Assembly: GCA_022702545.1 (NCBI GenBank)
Contig: JAHRBC010000007.1
Location: 1,922,001 to 1,986,000 of the forward strand
DNA: 64,000 nt
Origin: Phycomyces nitens
Taxonomy: Eukaryota > Mucoromycota > Mucoromycetes > Mucorales > Phycomycetaceae
Direction: 5' to 3'
Positions within the stretch are counted from its first letter, which is position 1. The number at the start of each line of letters is the position of its first letter. Shown piece after piece: positions 32,239 through 44,682 of this stretch. The translations under genes were made by a program, and so were the position numbers. Below the pieces are notes generated by a model. That model had not been told where the DNA came from. It ran no database searches and saw only the letters and a list, made by a program, of their open reading frames with translations.

Positions 32239-33122
32239 TGTTATAGAGGTTGGTATTAGAAGGATATCAATGATACAACGATAGCTGTCTTGGTTTTTTT
32301 TGTTTTATGAAAAAAGAAAAAAAGGGTATATTTTATAAAGTATAGGAGAGAAAGGTGGATAAACAAGCGAGAATATAAAGGAACTGAAAGGCGGAAATTC
32401 AACCAGAATCTTTATGGTCAATAGACTTGAATGGTGTTTTGCCATTCTAGGCAAAAGAATTGTTAATTGTGTGTCTGTAGGTGAGAATATTTGTTTGTTA
32501 ATATTTGAAAACGGGCTGTTTCTTTATGACTTTTGGCCACAAATCTCTTTGCTGCCCTCAATGGCCCCAGGGCACTTTTGTTGCACTCAATTGAATGTCT
32601 CTAGATGCCTCGGTACTGATTCTTGCCACAAGAAAGAAGAAGAAAAAACCGGCTTTTTATTATGTTTTTGATTTTGATTGATTGATTGATTGATTCCCAC
32701 TCTATAAATTACAAGATTCAATAAATATTGGACCCATTGCCTCAATATCCCTAGCCAAATTTTGATTGCACTTGTTAATTGATATTCCTTCATGGTCGAT
32801 ATTGATTTACAATATGGGTGGGCCCGGCTTTCTGTTATAGATTAAGAAAGAAATGAGCCCATGACCTTTGTCATCTCCGCAATATCCTCATACATCCCTC
32901 GCACAAGCACAAGAGTACAATAAGGCATGATTGCATTAGTCAAATGGCTCCAATCCGTTTTTTTCTTTTTGAGCTGCACACAATTTCATCTCCTACTATT
33001 CCAGTGACCAGAGCCAGACTGCTTTTCATCGTATGCAAGCCACCTCTGGTTTGAAAAAATGACAAGCTTTCCCGATTGAACATGTCCAAGTCAAGAACAC
33101 TTTACCAAAAGGGCATTGAAGA
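32239..33122. other. Divergent intergenic region
   Basis: Lies between the methyltransferase and PWP2 start codons. An 85-codon frame at 32414-32671 has no resemblance to known proteins. A short TTGA repeat occurs near 32675. It probably holds both promoters. Confidence 0.5.
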
Positions 33123-36100
33123 ATGAAATCGTCTTTCAAGGTAATAGACCAGGAGAATTATTTTATAAAGACACACATTTCAACCAATTTTGTTCTTGAG
33201 TCCAATTAAGCTCATTATCCCATACTCTTTTTTTTTAATCAATAAATTAATTGGTGAATTGTACTATAAAAGTTCTCGAATCTGTGCGGTACCGTCTACA
33301 CAGGTGGAAACCTGATCTTCACTCCTGATGGCAATTCAGTCCTCAGTCCAGTCGGAAACCGTGTCTCGGTCTTTGACTTGGTCAAGTAAGGGAGTTGGAC
33401 CAGAATAAACGATTAGACGAGAAAGAGCGATGAAAGACTGACAAGAAGATCTACACCAAAATAGCAACAAATCATACACAATGCCATTTGACATGCGCAA
33501 GAACATTGCTTGCATGGCACTTTCTCCTCAGGCCACCCTTTTGATCACTGTCGATCAAGGTAAAAAAAAAACCCCTCCCTTCTTCTTCTTTTTTCTTTAC
33601 AAACATCCTGCACTATAATGGATAACTTGTGGATCGTGTTGGATAATAACAATGGCTCATGTAGATGGTAGAGCAATGTTGATCAACTTTCCTCGCCAAG
33701 TCGTCCTTCACCATTTCAACTTCAAGGAAAAAGTCAGGGCAATTCAGTTTAGCCCTGATGGCAAATATTTTGCCATTACTCATGGAAAGAATGTCCAGAT
33801 CTGGAAAACTCCTGGATTCACTCGTGAATTCGCACCTTTCATACTCCATCGTACTTATACTGGTCATTATGATGAAATTGTCAACATTACTTGGAGCCCT
33901 GATTCAAAGTAAGACTAGACTCACTCATTTGGCAATGAACGACGATTAACACGACAAAAGATACTTTATGACTTCTTCCAAGGATTTGAGTGTCCGTATC
34001 TTTACAGTTGATCCTTTACCTGATTTCACTCCTCCAGTATTGGCTGGTCATCGTGATACTGTTATGGGAGCCTGGTTCTCGGCCGACAAGCAGAATGTAA
34101 GCTGCCGACTCTTTTGATGGAAGATCAAGGGAATTAATCTTTTGTGCGGGGTGGGGTGGGGGATCCAATAGATTTATACAGTTAGTAAAGATGGCGCATT
34201 GTTCCATTGGAAGTATGGAACTTATACTGGACTTCGAAATTTGGATCCTGAGGATATGGAAGTAGACGGTGAAGAATGGGTTGATAAGGTGCGCTGGAGA
34301 ATCATGAAGAAGCATTACTTTATGCAAGCACCAGCAAAGGTCAAATCATGCGAATTCTTTGCTCCCAGCAACCTGTTGGTGGTTGGTTTCTCTAATGGTA
34401 TCTTTGGCCTCTACGAAGTCCCTAGTTTCACTACTATTCACACATTGAGGTAAGTGTAATCAATGCATTTTTGTTGTTGTTGTAATCATACGTTTTAATC
34501 CCATTCACCATCCAAATAATTTTTTTTATCTAGTATCTCTCAAAAGAACATTGATACTGTTACCATTAACCGAACAGGTGAATGGTTGGCTTTTGGATCA
34601 GCCAAGCTTGGTCAATTGCTAGTCTGGGAATGGCAGTCAGAGACCTATGTATTGAAGCAACAGGGTCATTTTTACGACATGAATTCACTGTCGTATTCTG
34701 CTGATGGTCAGACCTTGGCTACTGGTGGTGATGATGGCAAGGTAAAGGTCTGGAACACAACCTCTGGATTCTGCTATGTTACGTTTAGTGAACACAAGAG
34801 TGGTGTTAGTGCAGTCGAGTTTGCCAAACAGGGCAAGGTTCTCTTCTCTGCCAGTTTGGACGGCACCGTCCGTGCATTTGATCTTGTGCGTTACCGTAAC
34901 TTTAGAACTTTTACAAGTCCCAACCCGGTCCAGTTTAGTTCACTTGCCGTGGATCCCAGTGGTGATATCGTGTGTGCAGGCACAATGGACACCTTTGAGA
35001 TCTATGTGTGGAGTGTACAGACCGGCAAACTGCTTGATATCCTGGCCGGCCATGATGGACCTGTGAGCTCTCTTGCCTTTTCGCCCACAGACATGCTGTT
35101 GGCCAGTTCCAGTTGGGATCACACTGCCAGAACATGGGATGTATTTGGACGCAACAAGGTGATTGAAGTCTTGCCTCATCAGACTGAAGTACTTGCTGTC
35201 ACATTCCGTCCTGATGGAAAGCAGCTTGCCACATCTACCCTGGATGGCCAGATCTGTTTCTGGGATGTAGAAGAATCAAAACTACTGACAACCATCGAAG
35301 GACGCAAAGATATTTCTGGAGGCCGCAAGCTTAATGATCGTACCACAGCAGAAAACGCAGCCTCTGGAAAGGCATTCAACTCGCTCTGCTACACTGCAGA
35401 TGGATCGAGCATTATCGGTGGTGGATCTAGCAAATATATCTGTATTTATGACATTGAAACCAATGTGCTCGTCAAGAAGTTCCAGATCTCAGAGAACCTT
35501 GCCTTGGACGGCACTCAAGAGATGCTCAACTCCAAAAACATGACTGAATTCGGAAGCCTGGAAGACATGGATTCAGACGAGGCTTCAGACCTAGAAGACC
35601 GATTAGACAACACATTACCAGGCACACAGGCAGGCGATCTTTCTGTCCGTCGCACACGCCCAGAGGCCAAATCCAAAGCCGTTCGTTTCTCCCCCACAGG
35701 CCGTGCATGGGCTGCTGCTACCACAGATGGTCTATTGATCTATTCATTGGACGATTCAATCATGTTTGATCCCTTTGATCTCGAGATCGATATCACTCCA
35801 GAGTCTGTAATGGAAGCACTGGAAGAAAAGGAATACTTAAAGGCCCTCTGTATGGCCTTCCGTCTCAATGAAAAGAGTGTACTTCATGCTGTATTTGAAG
35901 GCATTCCACCAGATTCAGTGGACTTGGTTGCTCGTGGGATGCCCCAGAAATACCTCCAGAAACTTCTCCAGTTTGTGGGTGTTCATATGGAGACCAGCCC
36001 TCACATTGAATTCCATCTTATCTGGGTCACCAGCATCATGACAGCACACGGAAGATACTTGAAAGAGCATCGTGGTGAATTCCAGGCTGTCTTTAGAGCA

Positions 36101-36287
36101 TTACACAAGGGCGTCAACCGTGTACGTGATGACATTGCCAACTTGTAAGTATCCTTTGAATGTCTTGTTCATTACTTATATATATATTATCTGTTTTTTC
36201 TTTAGATGCGACACAAACACCTACACCCTCAAATATCTCCTCAGCCAGCAAGGCTTGACTTCACGGGCGGACGCAATGGCAGAATAG
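33123..36287 (+). CDS. PWP2: PWP2, U3 snoRNP / small-subunit processome WD40 protein
   Basis: Eight exons (33123-33140, 33273-33385, 33465-33559, 33665-33908, 33961-34096, 34172-34449, 34534-36144, 36206-36287) give 858 residues. The protein matches fungal Pwp2 along its length: MKSSFK|FSNLCGTVYTGGN, SPVGNRVSVFDLV, HHFNFKEKV, FSPDGKYFAITHGK, AGHRDTVMGAWFS, WRIMKKHYF, GEWLAFGSAKLGQLLVWEWQSE, tandem WD repeats to about residue 640, the conserved linker LEDRLDNTLPG and the C-terminal Utp12-type domain. Pwp2 nucleates the UTP-B subcomplex on the 35S pre-rRNA in the nucleolus and is essential for 18S rRNA maturation in yeast. Exon 1 is only six codons. The C-terminus is shorter than yeast's, lacking the long acidic tail. 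Convergent with the THOC5-like gene; stop codons are 95 bp apart. Confidence 0.97.
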
Positions 36288-36381
36288 ATGCATTTTTTTC
36301 TTTTCTTTGTATAATAAACTATAATCATTTGATGAACTTTTTTTTTGTCCACTTGAGCTTCCATCAAGGGCTTTAGATCGT

Positions 36382-37436
36382 TTACGCAGTATCCATTAGA
36401 TGCGAGGTAGTTGTTTCTACCAAGGTTGATGACGCTGCCTCTACTTCCTCCATTTCAGTATCTTCATTTGAGACCTTTGTATCGACCAAATCACTCTTTT
36501 CTATCTTTTTATCCTCATCCAACAATGCAGATTCCATGGGTATTGATGCCTAATAGATCCATAAATACCATTTACACATCCCTGTCCATTCTCTTACTTG
36601 AACCAAGTCATCATAGAGCTTATCGAAACGATCCAACTTTTCTTGTGCCTTTCGATTGTCCTTGATGAGTTTTATGCGCTCCACCTGCAATTTCTCTTGC
36701 TGCTCTTTCAAACTGTTTTATACATCAATATCTATACACAACAACCTCTTGTTTTCTTTTTTTCTTTTTTTCTTTTTTCACTTGCCTCATTCGTGCCTCG
36801 TGCTCGAATTTTAACCGGTTTATCATTTGCAGGTGCTGGTTAGAATTGTCCTGTTGGTACGCAGGAGGGGCGACTGCATTGAATTCATCAAGAGGTATCA
36901 GATCAACGTCCTGATACACCGATCTAGTCCATGATAGTCAAGTCTACTGAACAATTCTTTTCTGTGGTGCTTGTTGATGGTGTTTACTGAAAAAAGAAAG
37001 AAAGCTTACCGAAAATCTCTGCATTTGACAATCTCCTCTAATAAATGTCGCTTTTCGTACATGACATTCTGTAGTCCAATCTGTCGTGCATCCATTGCTG
37101 TCTTTGCTTCGGCTGTAAGATGTTTACTGACGCGTGTCGATCCAAACGCAAGCGCATGTAAATCCATAATCTTATCAATCGTCTTCAAGAGTGCCATGCC
37201 CTTTTCTCCCTCGAGTACATCTTCAGGCAGAGTTCCCTGGATTCCAACCAGACAATAAATGAATATTAAATAATTATGATAATAATAATTATAATAATGA
37301 TATTATTATTATTATTATTATTATTAATGTAGTGCCTTACCGCTATCCTGCTTTCTAACTGACTGACCACAAATGCCTGAAGTTCTTCAGATGCATCTAT
37401 AATCGAACGTAATGGTGATACATCAAGTGCAGACAT
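36382..37436 (-). CDS. THO complex subunit 5-like protein
   Basis: Five exons (37436-37341, 37236-37010, 36923-36786, 36712-36598, 36549-36382) give 247 residues. The centre matches THOC5/Fms-interacting protein: LQNVMYEKRHLLEEIVKCRDF followed by DVDLIPLDEFNAVAPP and RLKFEHEARMS, then a charged coiled coil and an acidic Ser/Thr-rich tail. THOC5 is part of THO/TREX, which couples transcription to mRNA export in the nucleus. The protein is much shorter than the animal one (about 680 residues) and covers only its N-terminal domain. The third intron has a GC donor (GAG|GCAAGT); the only nearby GT donor breaks the frame. No other reading seems likely. Confidence 0.85.
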
Positions 37437-38221
37437 ATTATATATGGTGGGTTTGGGTAAATGAGAGAATTTGAGCTGACCTTGAGGTTTCTTTTTTTGA
37501 GCCACGATTGATGTGGTACACAAGCCACTGTCACAATCGTCCTTTTTTCTTTTTTTTAATTATTGCATGCTTTGAAATCCATGACAGCAATAAAAAAATA
37601 GAAGGCACTCCAAGAGTAGCAGGAGTATCCAAAAGAGATCCAGGTAGGTTGGATATTGTCCAGGTGGTCCAATAGACTTTTTATTATTTTATTTTTGTTT
37701 TTGTTTGTTGGAAATGCACTTGTACCAAAATCCATTTTTGCATGGTTCTTGCCGATATTCAATTGGATTTCTCAATATAATACTAATACTAATAATAATA
37801 CTAACAATAATAATGTTCTTTTATAAAAGAAAAAAGAAAAAGAAATATGGCTAGTTTAGATACAAATGATGTTAAGGCCCATTATGGCCCCCGTGAATAT
37901 TGAAAAGTCTATCTTTTTTATTATTATTATTATTATTATTATCATTGATTATGTCATTTGAATAATGGCCGGCAGTCTTATCCTCACTTATCGTTTTGAC
38001 TGTAACTGTGCAAAGTAAGAAAAGGTTGACAGTACTGATCTTGGGTGCAAACGAGGAAGTCAACAGAACTTGGGTCCAAGTATCTTGAATAACCAAAGTG
38101 TAAAGATATATGTATATATATTATGGAATGCCCATCAATTTATCTGTTTATTAAATAAATGTATTACAGATGAGTATTAGCAAGGTTTGTAGTAGTGCTC
38201 TTGTTCATATTACTTGGTTCA

Positions 38222-38260
<39 letters not shown>

Positions 38261-38695
38261 CAGTATGATAATCCATCAGTAGTAATGGTAGGAATAGTAA
38301 AATAAATCCAGGTGATATGAGAATTGGATTAATTACTTGGAAATAAGACGATCACATTAAAGATTTTATTGTATTGTATTGTATTTCATTGATGCAATAC
38401 CACAAGGTTACCCATTGGTTTTGTTGAAATAAACTTATTTACGCTATGCTTCTTGGATCTATTGGAATTGGTTTACTTGCCAAGCTATAAAAAATAAGAC
38501 CAGTTTAATTAATATTTTGAATAAACCAGAAGAGGCACAGATATGATTGCTAGACATTGCACTCTTTAAAAGACTCGAGATTTTGGAAAAAAAAAAATAG
38601 TAATAATAGAGTCGTTTGAAAGTTGTAGAGTCGTTTGAGCCGCTCATTCATCTATTCCTCTTCTTTCACTCCCTTTTCTGACCACCTTATCGCTT
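37437..38695. other. Intergenic region rich in TTA microsatellites
   Basis: Divergent promoter region of THOC5-like and SHO1 genes. TTA/ATA runs lie at 37296-37325 (inside the first intron), 37785-37812, 37918-37941 and 38224-38261. Frames up to 74 codons show only low complexity. Confidence 0.5.
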
Positions 38696-39868
38696 ATGAA
38701 TGTTACCCGCACACACCCAGTATTCCTACTGAGCTGCACTCTGGCCATCGTAAGTTTAAAGATCTTTTTGAAAGATTTCTAATTCTCTTTATGGGGGCTG
38801 TAGGTCGGATGGTTGATTACACTGGCAGGACTATGTGCATCTAGAGGTGAAATACAGCCAATATATTGGTGTACAGTGGCCTTTGAGTTTGGTCTCTTGG
38901 TATTCGTATGTGCTGTTGTATTTACGAACAATCTTCCAAAGTACTATCCAACCGTAAGAATCAGATTATCAAGATTTGAATACATGTGTTTGCCAATTTC
39001 CAATTGCTAATTGCCAACTCCTAGATCCTTTCGTTAATTGTACTTGGTATGCCTTATGGAATTGATGAAATCAAATATCACTTGATGATCGGACAGCCAG
39101 CCCTGTCTGCATCTGCCGCTGGATTTATTGTACTAATGACAGCAAAGGTGAGTTGAACAAGTACATTTGGATCTATTGCACACTCCTTTAAACAATTCAT
39201 ATATATATATAGTTTTCTTGGTTATTTCTGTTTGGTATCCAACCAAACCTGAATGAATTCTACTCCTTTAAAGATTACCACAGCTGCACAAGTACAAATA
39301 ACCAATCGTACGATACAGTGGTCGTGAATCCTGTGGTTGAGATCCACAAACCTCACTATAACCTTCCCGTGTCTGCCCAGGCGTCATATCCTCGCACAAT
39401 GTATTCACACGAGGCTCAAGGGGTAGTTCCAATCTATCATTCTAACCCTGATGTGTGTCATTTAATGGAAACCGCTCGGTGTAATCCAGATGACATGAAC
39501 CAACTGTTCTCTTTGTCTGGGCCTGTAGAGTACGATATTCCAGTGGTTGCAATTCATAAATGCAAGTATATATATATATGTATTTGGGGGTTGGATTTGG
39601 ATATCATTAATTAATACTCTCTTTCTCTCTTTTATCTTAGATGTTGCGGATCCCAAGGATCCTGATGAACTGTCTTTTGAAAAGGGCGAACGGCTCAACA
39701 TACGCGGACAAGAAGGCAATTGGTGGAAGGCTCAAAAGGCTGACGGAAGACTCGGTATGGTACCAAGTAACTATGTAAGCAAGTCATTGATTACATTTCT
39801 TTGATTGCGTGTCCTAACAATATATATATATTTCTAATTGATCTTAGGTTACGATGCTGTCTGATTAG
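38696..39868 (+). CDS. SHO1: SHO1-like osmosensor, four membrane helices plus SH3
   Basis: Six exons (38696-38749, 38804-38953, 39025-39147, 39213-39579, 39641-39774, 39848-39868) give 282 residues. Four hydrophobic helices fill residues 1-130 (HPVFLLSCTLAIVGWLITLAGL and on, with FSWLFLFGIQPN as the fourth), followed by a linker and a C-terminal SH3 domain (VADPKDPDELSFEKGERL, GNWWKAQKADGRLGMVPSNYV). This is the layout of fungal Sho1, a plasma-membrane scaffold that passes osmotic and morphogenetic signals to the MAPK cascade by binding the Pbs2 Pro-rich motif. The donor after exon 4 lies at the end of a TA run: only the GTATTT donor at 39580 keeps the frame and gives an SH3 start of the right length (KCKYIYIYVADP). 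Confidence 0.92.
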
Positions 39869-41030
39869 AGAAGCTTGGAAAAAAGATTGTCAAATGTAAA
39901 GTATAATAATAAGCATATTTCAGAAAGATGTCCAAGCTCTTTTGGTAAATAAATGAATATATATATATATATAAAAGACGCAATTAGATTGATACCAACA
40001 CGTTTGCAACCCATCAAATTTGGCCCAAGAATCGGATTGACATTTTATTGATATATAATTAATTGTTGTAATCAGCCAATGTGTATGCGCATATCCTACA
40101 CACACTCCCCCCTTTTGGGGTCCTACTCCTATTCTGATGGTAGTCTTCTTGACCTTTAATCGAGAGAGAGAGATAAAGGGATATCTAGGTATCTATAGTC
40201 TATAATCTTCATTTGATATAGTCTAAATCTCTTGGAAATCCAGTCTGACCCCTCTCTAATTTTACTTTTTTTTTTTTTGAATGTCCCTTGACCTTGAGAT
40301 TGAATGTAAGCGGGGGATGAACTCAACGGGGGGGTACATGTGGATAAGAAAACGATACGAGGGTTGAAATCAAGGGTAAAGGTTTCCAAGAATGTCTATA
40401 TATCTCTAGTGTCCATGGGTATTCTTTCCAAGGCCACAGAAAAGGTCTCCTTTTAAAGAAAATATATCCAATCCTTAAAATAAAATAAACCAAAGTAAAG
40501 GAAATACAGACAATACAAAGTACATGTTTATTTCTGTGGGCCAAAAGGGATGGCCAGGATTATATTAGGGGTGAAAGGGAGAGTCTTTCTGTTCTGTATG
40601 CAGTTGGATTCCTCTTGTGTGTGTTTTTTTTGGTTTTTTTAGTTCATATAGAACAACCTCTGTACCTCTCGATATATATGTGTGTGTGTGTGTGTGTGTG
40701 TATATACTGCCTGTCGATTCAATTGGCTTGTTCTTGGCCATTACATGGGTAAAACCAACAGTGTTTTATAAAGGGTTGAGTTGATATACAAGCCACACTA
40801 GCTTACCAAGCGTCTTTATTTATTATGTCGACATTCACACACACATATATATATTTAAATAAATATAAACGTGTATATAAAATCATACCTATAAGCCGGA
40901 GAGGGAATATGTGACAAAAAGGAAAATTGGGGCCGTGAGTATAAAAAGTCAATCAATCGACCTTGTAATTTTTGTTCTTCTTCCACTTTTATTTTTATTT
41001 TTATTTTTGTTATTCAAAAAAACAAAAAGT
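39869..41030. other. Intergenic region, no gene seen
   Basis: Contains TA runs (39955-39973), a TG run (40679-40701) and purine/pyrimidine tracts. Open frames on both strands are under 80 codons and unlike proteins. Confidence 0.5.
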
Positions 41031-42048
41031 ATGGCAGTACAGCATATAACCAGAACAAGTGCAAAGAGAGCGACCATAAGCCAGCCAGAGCCCACAAACC
41101 CACCAAACCCAATTCTCAATCCAAATCCAAAACCACGGACGGCCAAAATTGCCAAGCTAGACTCCAAGGTGACCATGACGGTTCTAAACCGACGTGCAGT
41201 TTGCGACAAGAAAATCATCAGTCCCAACCTTACAAACGAGCAGCTGGCCAATTGGGCTCTGACTGAATTTCGGCTGTCAAAGATACCAGACAAGACCACC
41301 ATATCAAAGATCCTAAAGAAATCAAACAAGCCAAGTTCAAAAGAATGTCTGGATCCCACTCGAAAAAAACAACGGTCGGCACGCTTTCCAGTAAGACAAA
41401 TTGTTTGGGCCAAGAAGTTGTAGACATTTTTTGTTGTTGCTAGAGACTTATCAAAAACGACAATAACAACCACCAAAAAATATATATAAGGAATTTGAAC
41501 AGGCTCTCCATGCCTGGATTGTAGAAAGGGAGAAGTCTGGGACGGTCAATTGGAAGATGATCATGGAGACTGCCGTAAATATGGCAAAAGAGAGATCGAT
41601 TCCGTTGGATGGAAGCCAAGCATTTGTATTCTCGAATGGGTGGAAACATCGATTTGCAAAACGACATAATATCGTACTACGACATCCACCAAACGAAAAG
41701 GAACAAGAACCAAAAGGAGCCAAAGAGCAGCCTGCCACTATAGATCATCCAAATGAACAAGAGAATCTCGAAACTCTAGTCGAGAAAGAGTCTATATCAG
41801 ACGAAGAATCAAAGAATATCAATGATGGATCCATAGCCAAAGAGGATATCAAGGAGAACATTGGTGCTAAATATACCTTGGAGAAAGACGTTATACCCAA
41901 AGATAATGATATAGAGCCCGTGGAAAAGACGCTTGAAGATATCCCACAAAAGGAGAAGAAGAAGAAGAGAAGAAGAGTGGAGGTCAGGCAAGACGGGGAG
42001 AATATGAGGATTACGAGAAATAGAGGAGGATTGTTATCAAAGCAATAG
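41031..42048 (+). CDS. CENP-B-type tandem HTH DNA-binding protein
   Basis: Two exons (41031-41390, 41491-42048) give 305 residues. Residues about 55-95 resemble the first CENP-B/psq helix-turn-helix (NLTNEQLANWALTEF, KIPDKTTISKILK). After RKKQRSARFP comes the CENPB-type second helix-turn-helix (EFEQALHAWIVEREKSGTVNWKMIMETA, described in parts: EFEQALHAWIVE and VNWKMIMETA, then FSNGWKHRFAKRHNI). The remaining 110 residues are acidic with a basic stretch (KEKKKKRRRVEV) that fits a nuclear signal. No DDE transposase domain follows, unlike pogo transposases, so this is probably a domesticated or CENP-B-like DNA-binding protein. An ATG at 41031 follows an A-rich leader; an upstream frame to 40911 adds only T-rich low-complexity residues. 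Confidence 0.85.
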
Positions 42049-42240
42049 TCAATACTTTATTATAAATTGATATGGCCTTGGGGGATACTAAAGCCGATAT
42101 TTCTGTCTGTCAATGGACCAGCCGTTAGACCATATATATATATATATACTACTTTTCATAAATCTATAGAGGTAAAGAAGTAATTATATTTTTTTAAGAA
42201 AAAAGGGTGTAGATTGGCATGGGATTTCTTTCTACCGCTT

Positions 42241-42525
42241 TCATGCGCCATTTATTTTGCCGACAACGAGGTCTTGTGGTAGATATTCTTTATAAGCAAC
42301 AAGCCAAGTTTTGCGAATAGGCTTTGTGGCTTGATTCTTAAAAAATCCTGGCAATCTACAAGAGGTGCAGGACCCCAAGGGCCTTTTTTTTTTCTTTTTT
42401 GGAGGACTTCTTGGTTGTCCTTTAGAATCGGAGTGCAAGGTCCATGACGAAGATAAAGTTTCGGTATCCGACTGCAAAATAACAATTTCTCGGTTCTTCT
42501 TTACTGCCGAAAAAACAACTTTCAC
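42241..42525 (-). CDS. Possible small unknown protein, 94 residues
   Basis: A single open frame starting with ATG encodes a Ser/Thr-rich first third, KKKKKRPLGSCTSC in the middle and WLVAYKEYLPQDLVVGK near the end. Codon use looks plausible and a TATATATA lies about 25 bp upstream, but I recognise no family. It could also be the last exon of a longer gene or chance. Confidence 0.3.
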   Translation of the reverse strand: MKVVFSAVKKNREIVILQSDTETLSSSWTLHSDSKGQPRSPPKKKKKRPLGSCTSCRLPGFFKNQATKPIRKTWLVAYKEYLPQDLVVGKINGA

Positions 42526-42690
42526 ATTCTATATTTTTTTTTATATATATCTTCTTCTTCTTCTTTTACTTTTTATTTTATTTTTTGTTGCTGCTGCTTA
42601 ATAATTCATTAAAGGGAATATTATTATAAAACCCCCCTCCACCAATTCAATAATAAACATCTGTACCAACATAATATACAAATAGCAACA

Positions 42691-44541
42691 ATGAGCTGGA
42701 AGGTAACATTGTCCAACATGACATTTGGAATGGGAATCTCAATAAAACAATAAATTAACCCTTGACCCTCTCTTTTTTTTATTACATGGTTTCAAGGGAT
42801 TCCAAAAGGCAGTCAGTCGACTACCCCACCAAATTATGTCCAAAAAGTCTGAGGGTAAGTCGCTGGGTTTGTCTTGGGACGTTTCGTAACCTGCATCAAT
42901 TCTAGTCACCAGGGACCCAGACTTTGACGCACTTGAAAAGAGGTTTGTCGAGCTAGGAAAAGTTGTAGAAAGACTTGGCAAGGATGCTCAGCAGTTTCGA
43001 GATGGAATTTCAGGTAATTATTATTATTATTTTATTTTTCAAAAAAAATAAAATTGAATGCATATCATAATTTTTGAAATTACATCAGAATTATGATTAT
43101 CTTTATTTAATAATTCATCACAATCTCTCTTAGCCTTGTTGACCCACCAGACTTCAATGGCTTCATTCCTCACCGTGATCTATGACACAAACCTGGGTGT
43201 TGAGGTCACTGAAGGCGCAATTCAAAAGCGATTCCAGCAAACCCCTGCCCCAGCACTCCAGGCCGTCCATGATGCCGAGGCTGCAATGTCTTATTGTAGA
43301 GATGAGGTGCTCCCAGAGTTGGTAAGATTAACAGAGAGAGAAAGAGAGAGAGAGAGAGAGCTAGTCTGTTGGGTGAGGGTGTATCTGTGGCTAAGGTGTG
43401 CTTTAGGATGCGGTCGATAGAGATGTGGTCAGACCGACACTTGAATTGCAAGAAATCATCAGACGAATCCAAAAGACCATTATCAAGCGCCAACACAAAT
43501 TGATAGATTATGACCGCTTTAGAACAAGTGTCAATAAGCTAAAGGGAAAGGAAACAAGAAGTTTCAATGAAGAAAAGGAGATTTTCAAGGTAATATATAT
43601 ATATATATATTCAAGGTTGGAATTAATTGGATTTTATATATATATAGCTGGATGCCAAACTGGAAACAGCCACCCAGGACTATAACTATCTGAATGATAT
43701 GCTGAAACAGCAGATGCCTCAATTCTTCTATCTAAAGTCCCAGTTCATTACACCCATATTTGAGAATTTCTACCGAATGCAGACCAAGATCTACGGCATT
43801 ATCTATGCCCGCTGCTACGAACTGGCCAATGCGAACGGGCAGCACTTTATTACCACTTCGATGCCAATCACCGATGGCTTTGAGTGGAGGAGATTGCAGC
43901 GGGACGTGCGTGCAGAAATGGAAAACATGGACCTTTTGAAATCAGGTGGCAAAGCATGGCTGGCTGGTAAAGTACCCAAATCTCTGATAATCAATCAATT
44001 GGGCTTGAATGGACCATAACAAATTATCTTTTAGTATCTGGTGGAGCAAACAATTCCAAGCTGTCTCTGCAGGAGAGAGCAGCCTTGCGCGAACAGGAAA
44101 AGACGGGTGGTATGAATGGCGGCGGTTTTAATGATGTGCATGCAAATTATGGCTATCAAAGCCCTGTTCCTCCGCCCGCCTATGGTGGTGGTGGTGGAGT
44201 AGGAGGATTCGAAAGCGTACCGATTCAGGCTCAACAAAAGCAATCTCCAGAAGGGTGGTCGGGCCAAAACACTGCGTCACCAATGCCTAGCTCTACATAT
44301 GTCTTGGCCTTGTATGACTATCAGGCCCAAGCAGCAGGAGATTTAAGTTTCAAAAAGGATGATAAGATTGAGGTGGTCCAAAGAACACAAGACGCCAACG
44401 ATTGGTGGACAGGACGGGTCAATGGTGTTACGGGCATCTTTCCGGGTAAAGATATTATTTTGGATAAAAAACATGGATATATATGTGTGTATTTACTGAC
44501 TGGTAAAAAAAATTTTAGGCAATTATGTCAGGGATCTCTAG
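42691..44541 (+). CDS. RVS167: BAR-SH3 protein, Rvs167/amphiphysin type
   Basis: Eight exons (42691-42702, 42797-42854, 42906-43013, 43134-43321, 43407-43589, 43648-43966, 44035-44445, 44519-44541) give 433 residues. The N-terminus MSWK|GFQKAVSRLPHQ and the block DPDFDALEKRFVELG start a BAR domain (about residues 1-240, with NYLNDMLKQQMPQFFYLKSQF near its end). A Gly/Pro-rich linker follows (PVPPPAYGGGGG). The SH3 domain is YVLALYDYQAQAAGDLSF...WWTGRVNGVTGIFPGNYV at the end. Rvs167 binds curved membrane at endocytic actin patches and recruits actin regulators. First and last exons are very short (4 and 7 codons). The end lies about 140 bp from the convergent kinase gene. Confidence 0.95.
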
Positions 44542-44682
44542 ATTATTATTATTATGTTATTTTTTATTTTTTGCGGCCATTTATAATAATATATATATAT
44601 GTTATGTTATATTACGATTATAGTATGATTATGATTATGAGGATGTGATTGATTATGCTACAAGGGTTTATAAATTTGTATT

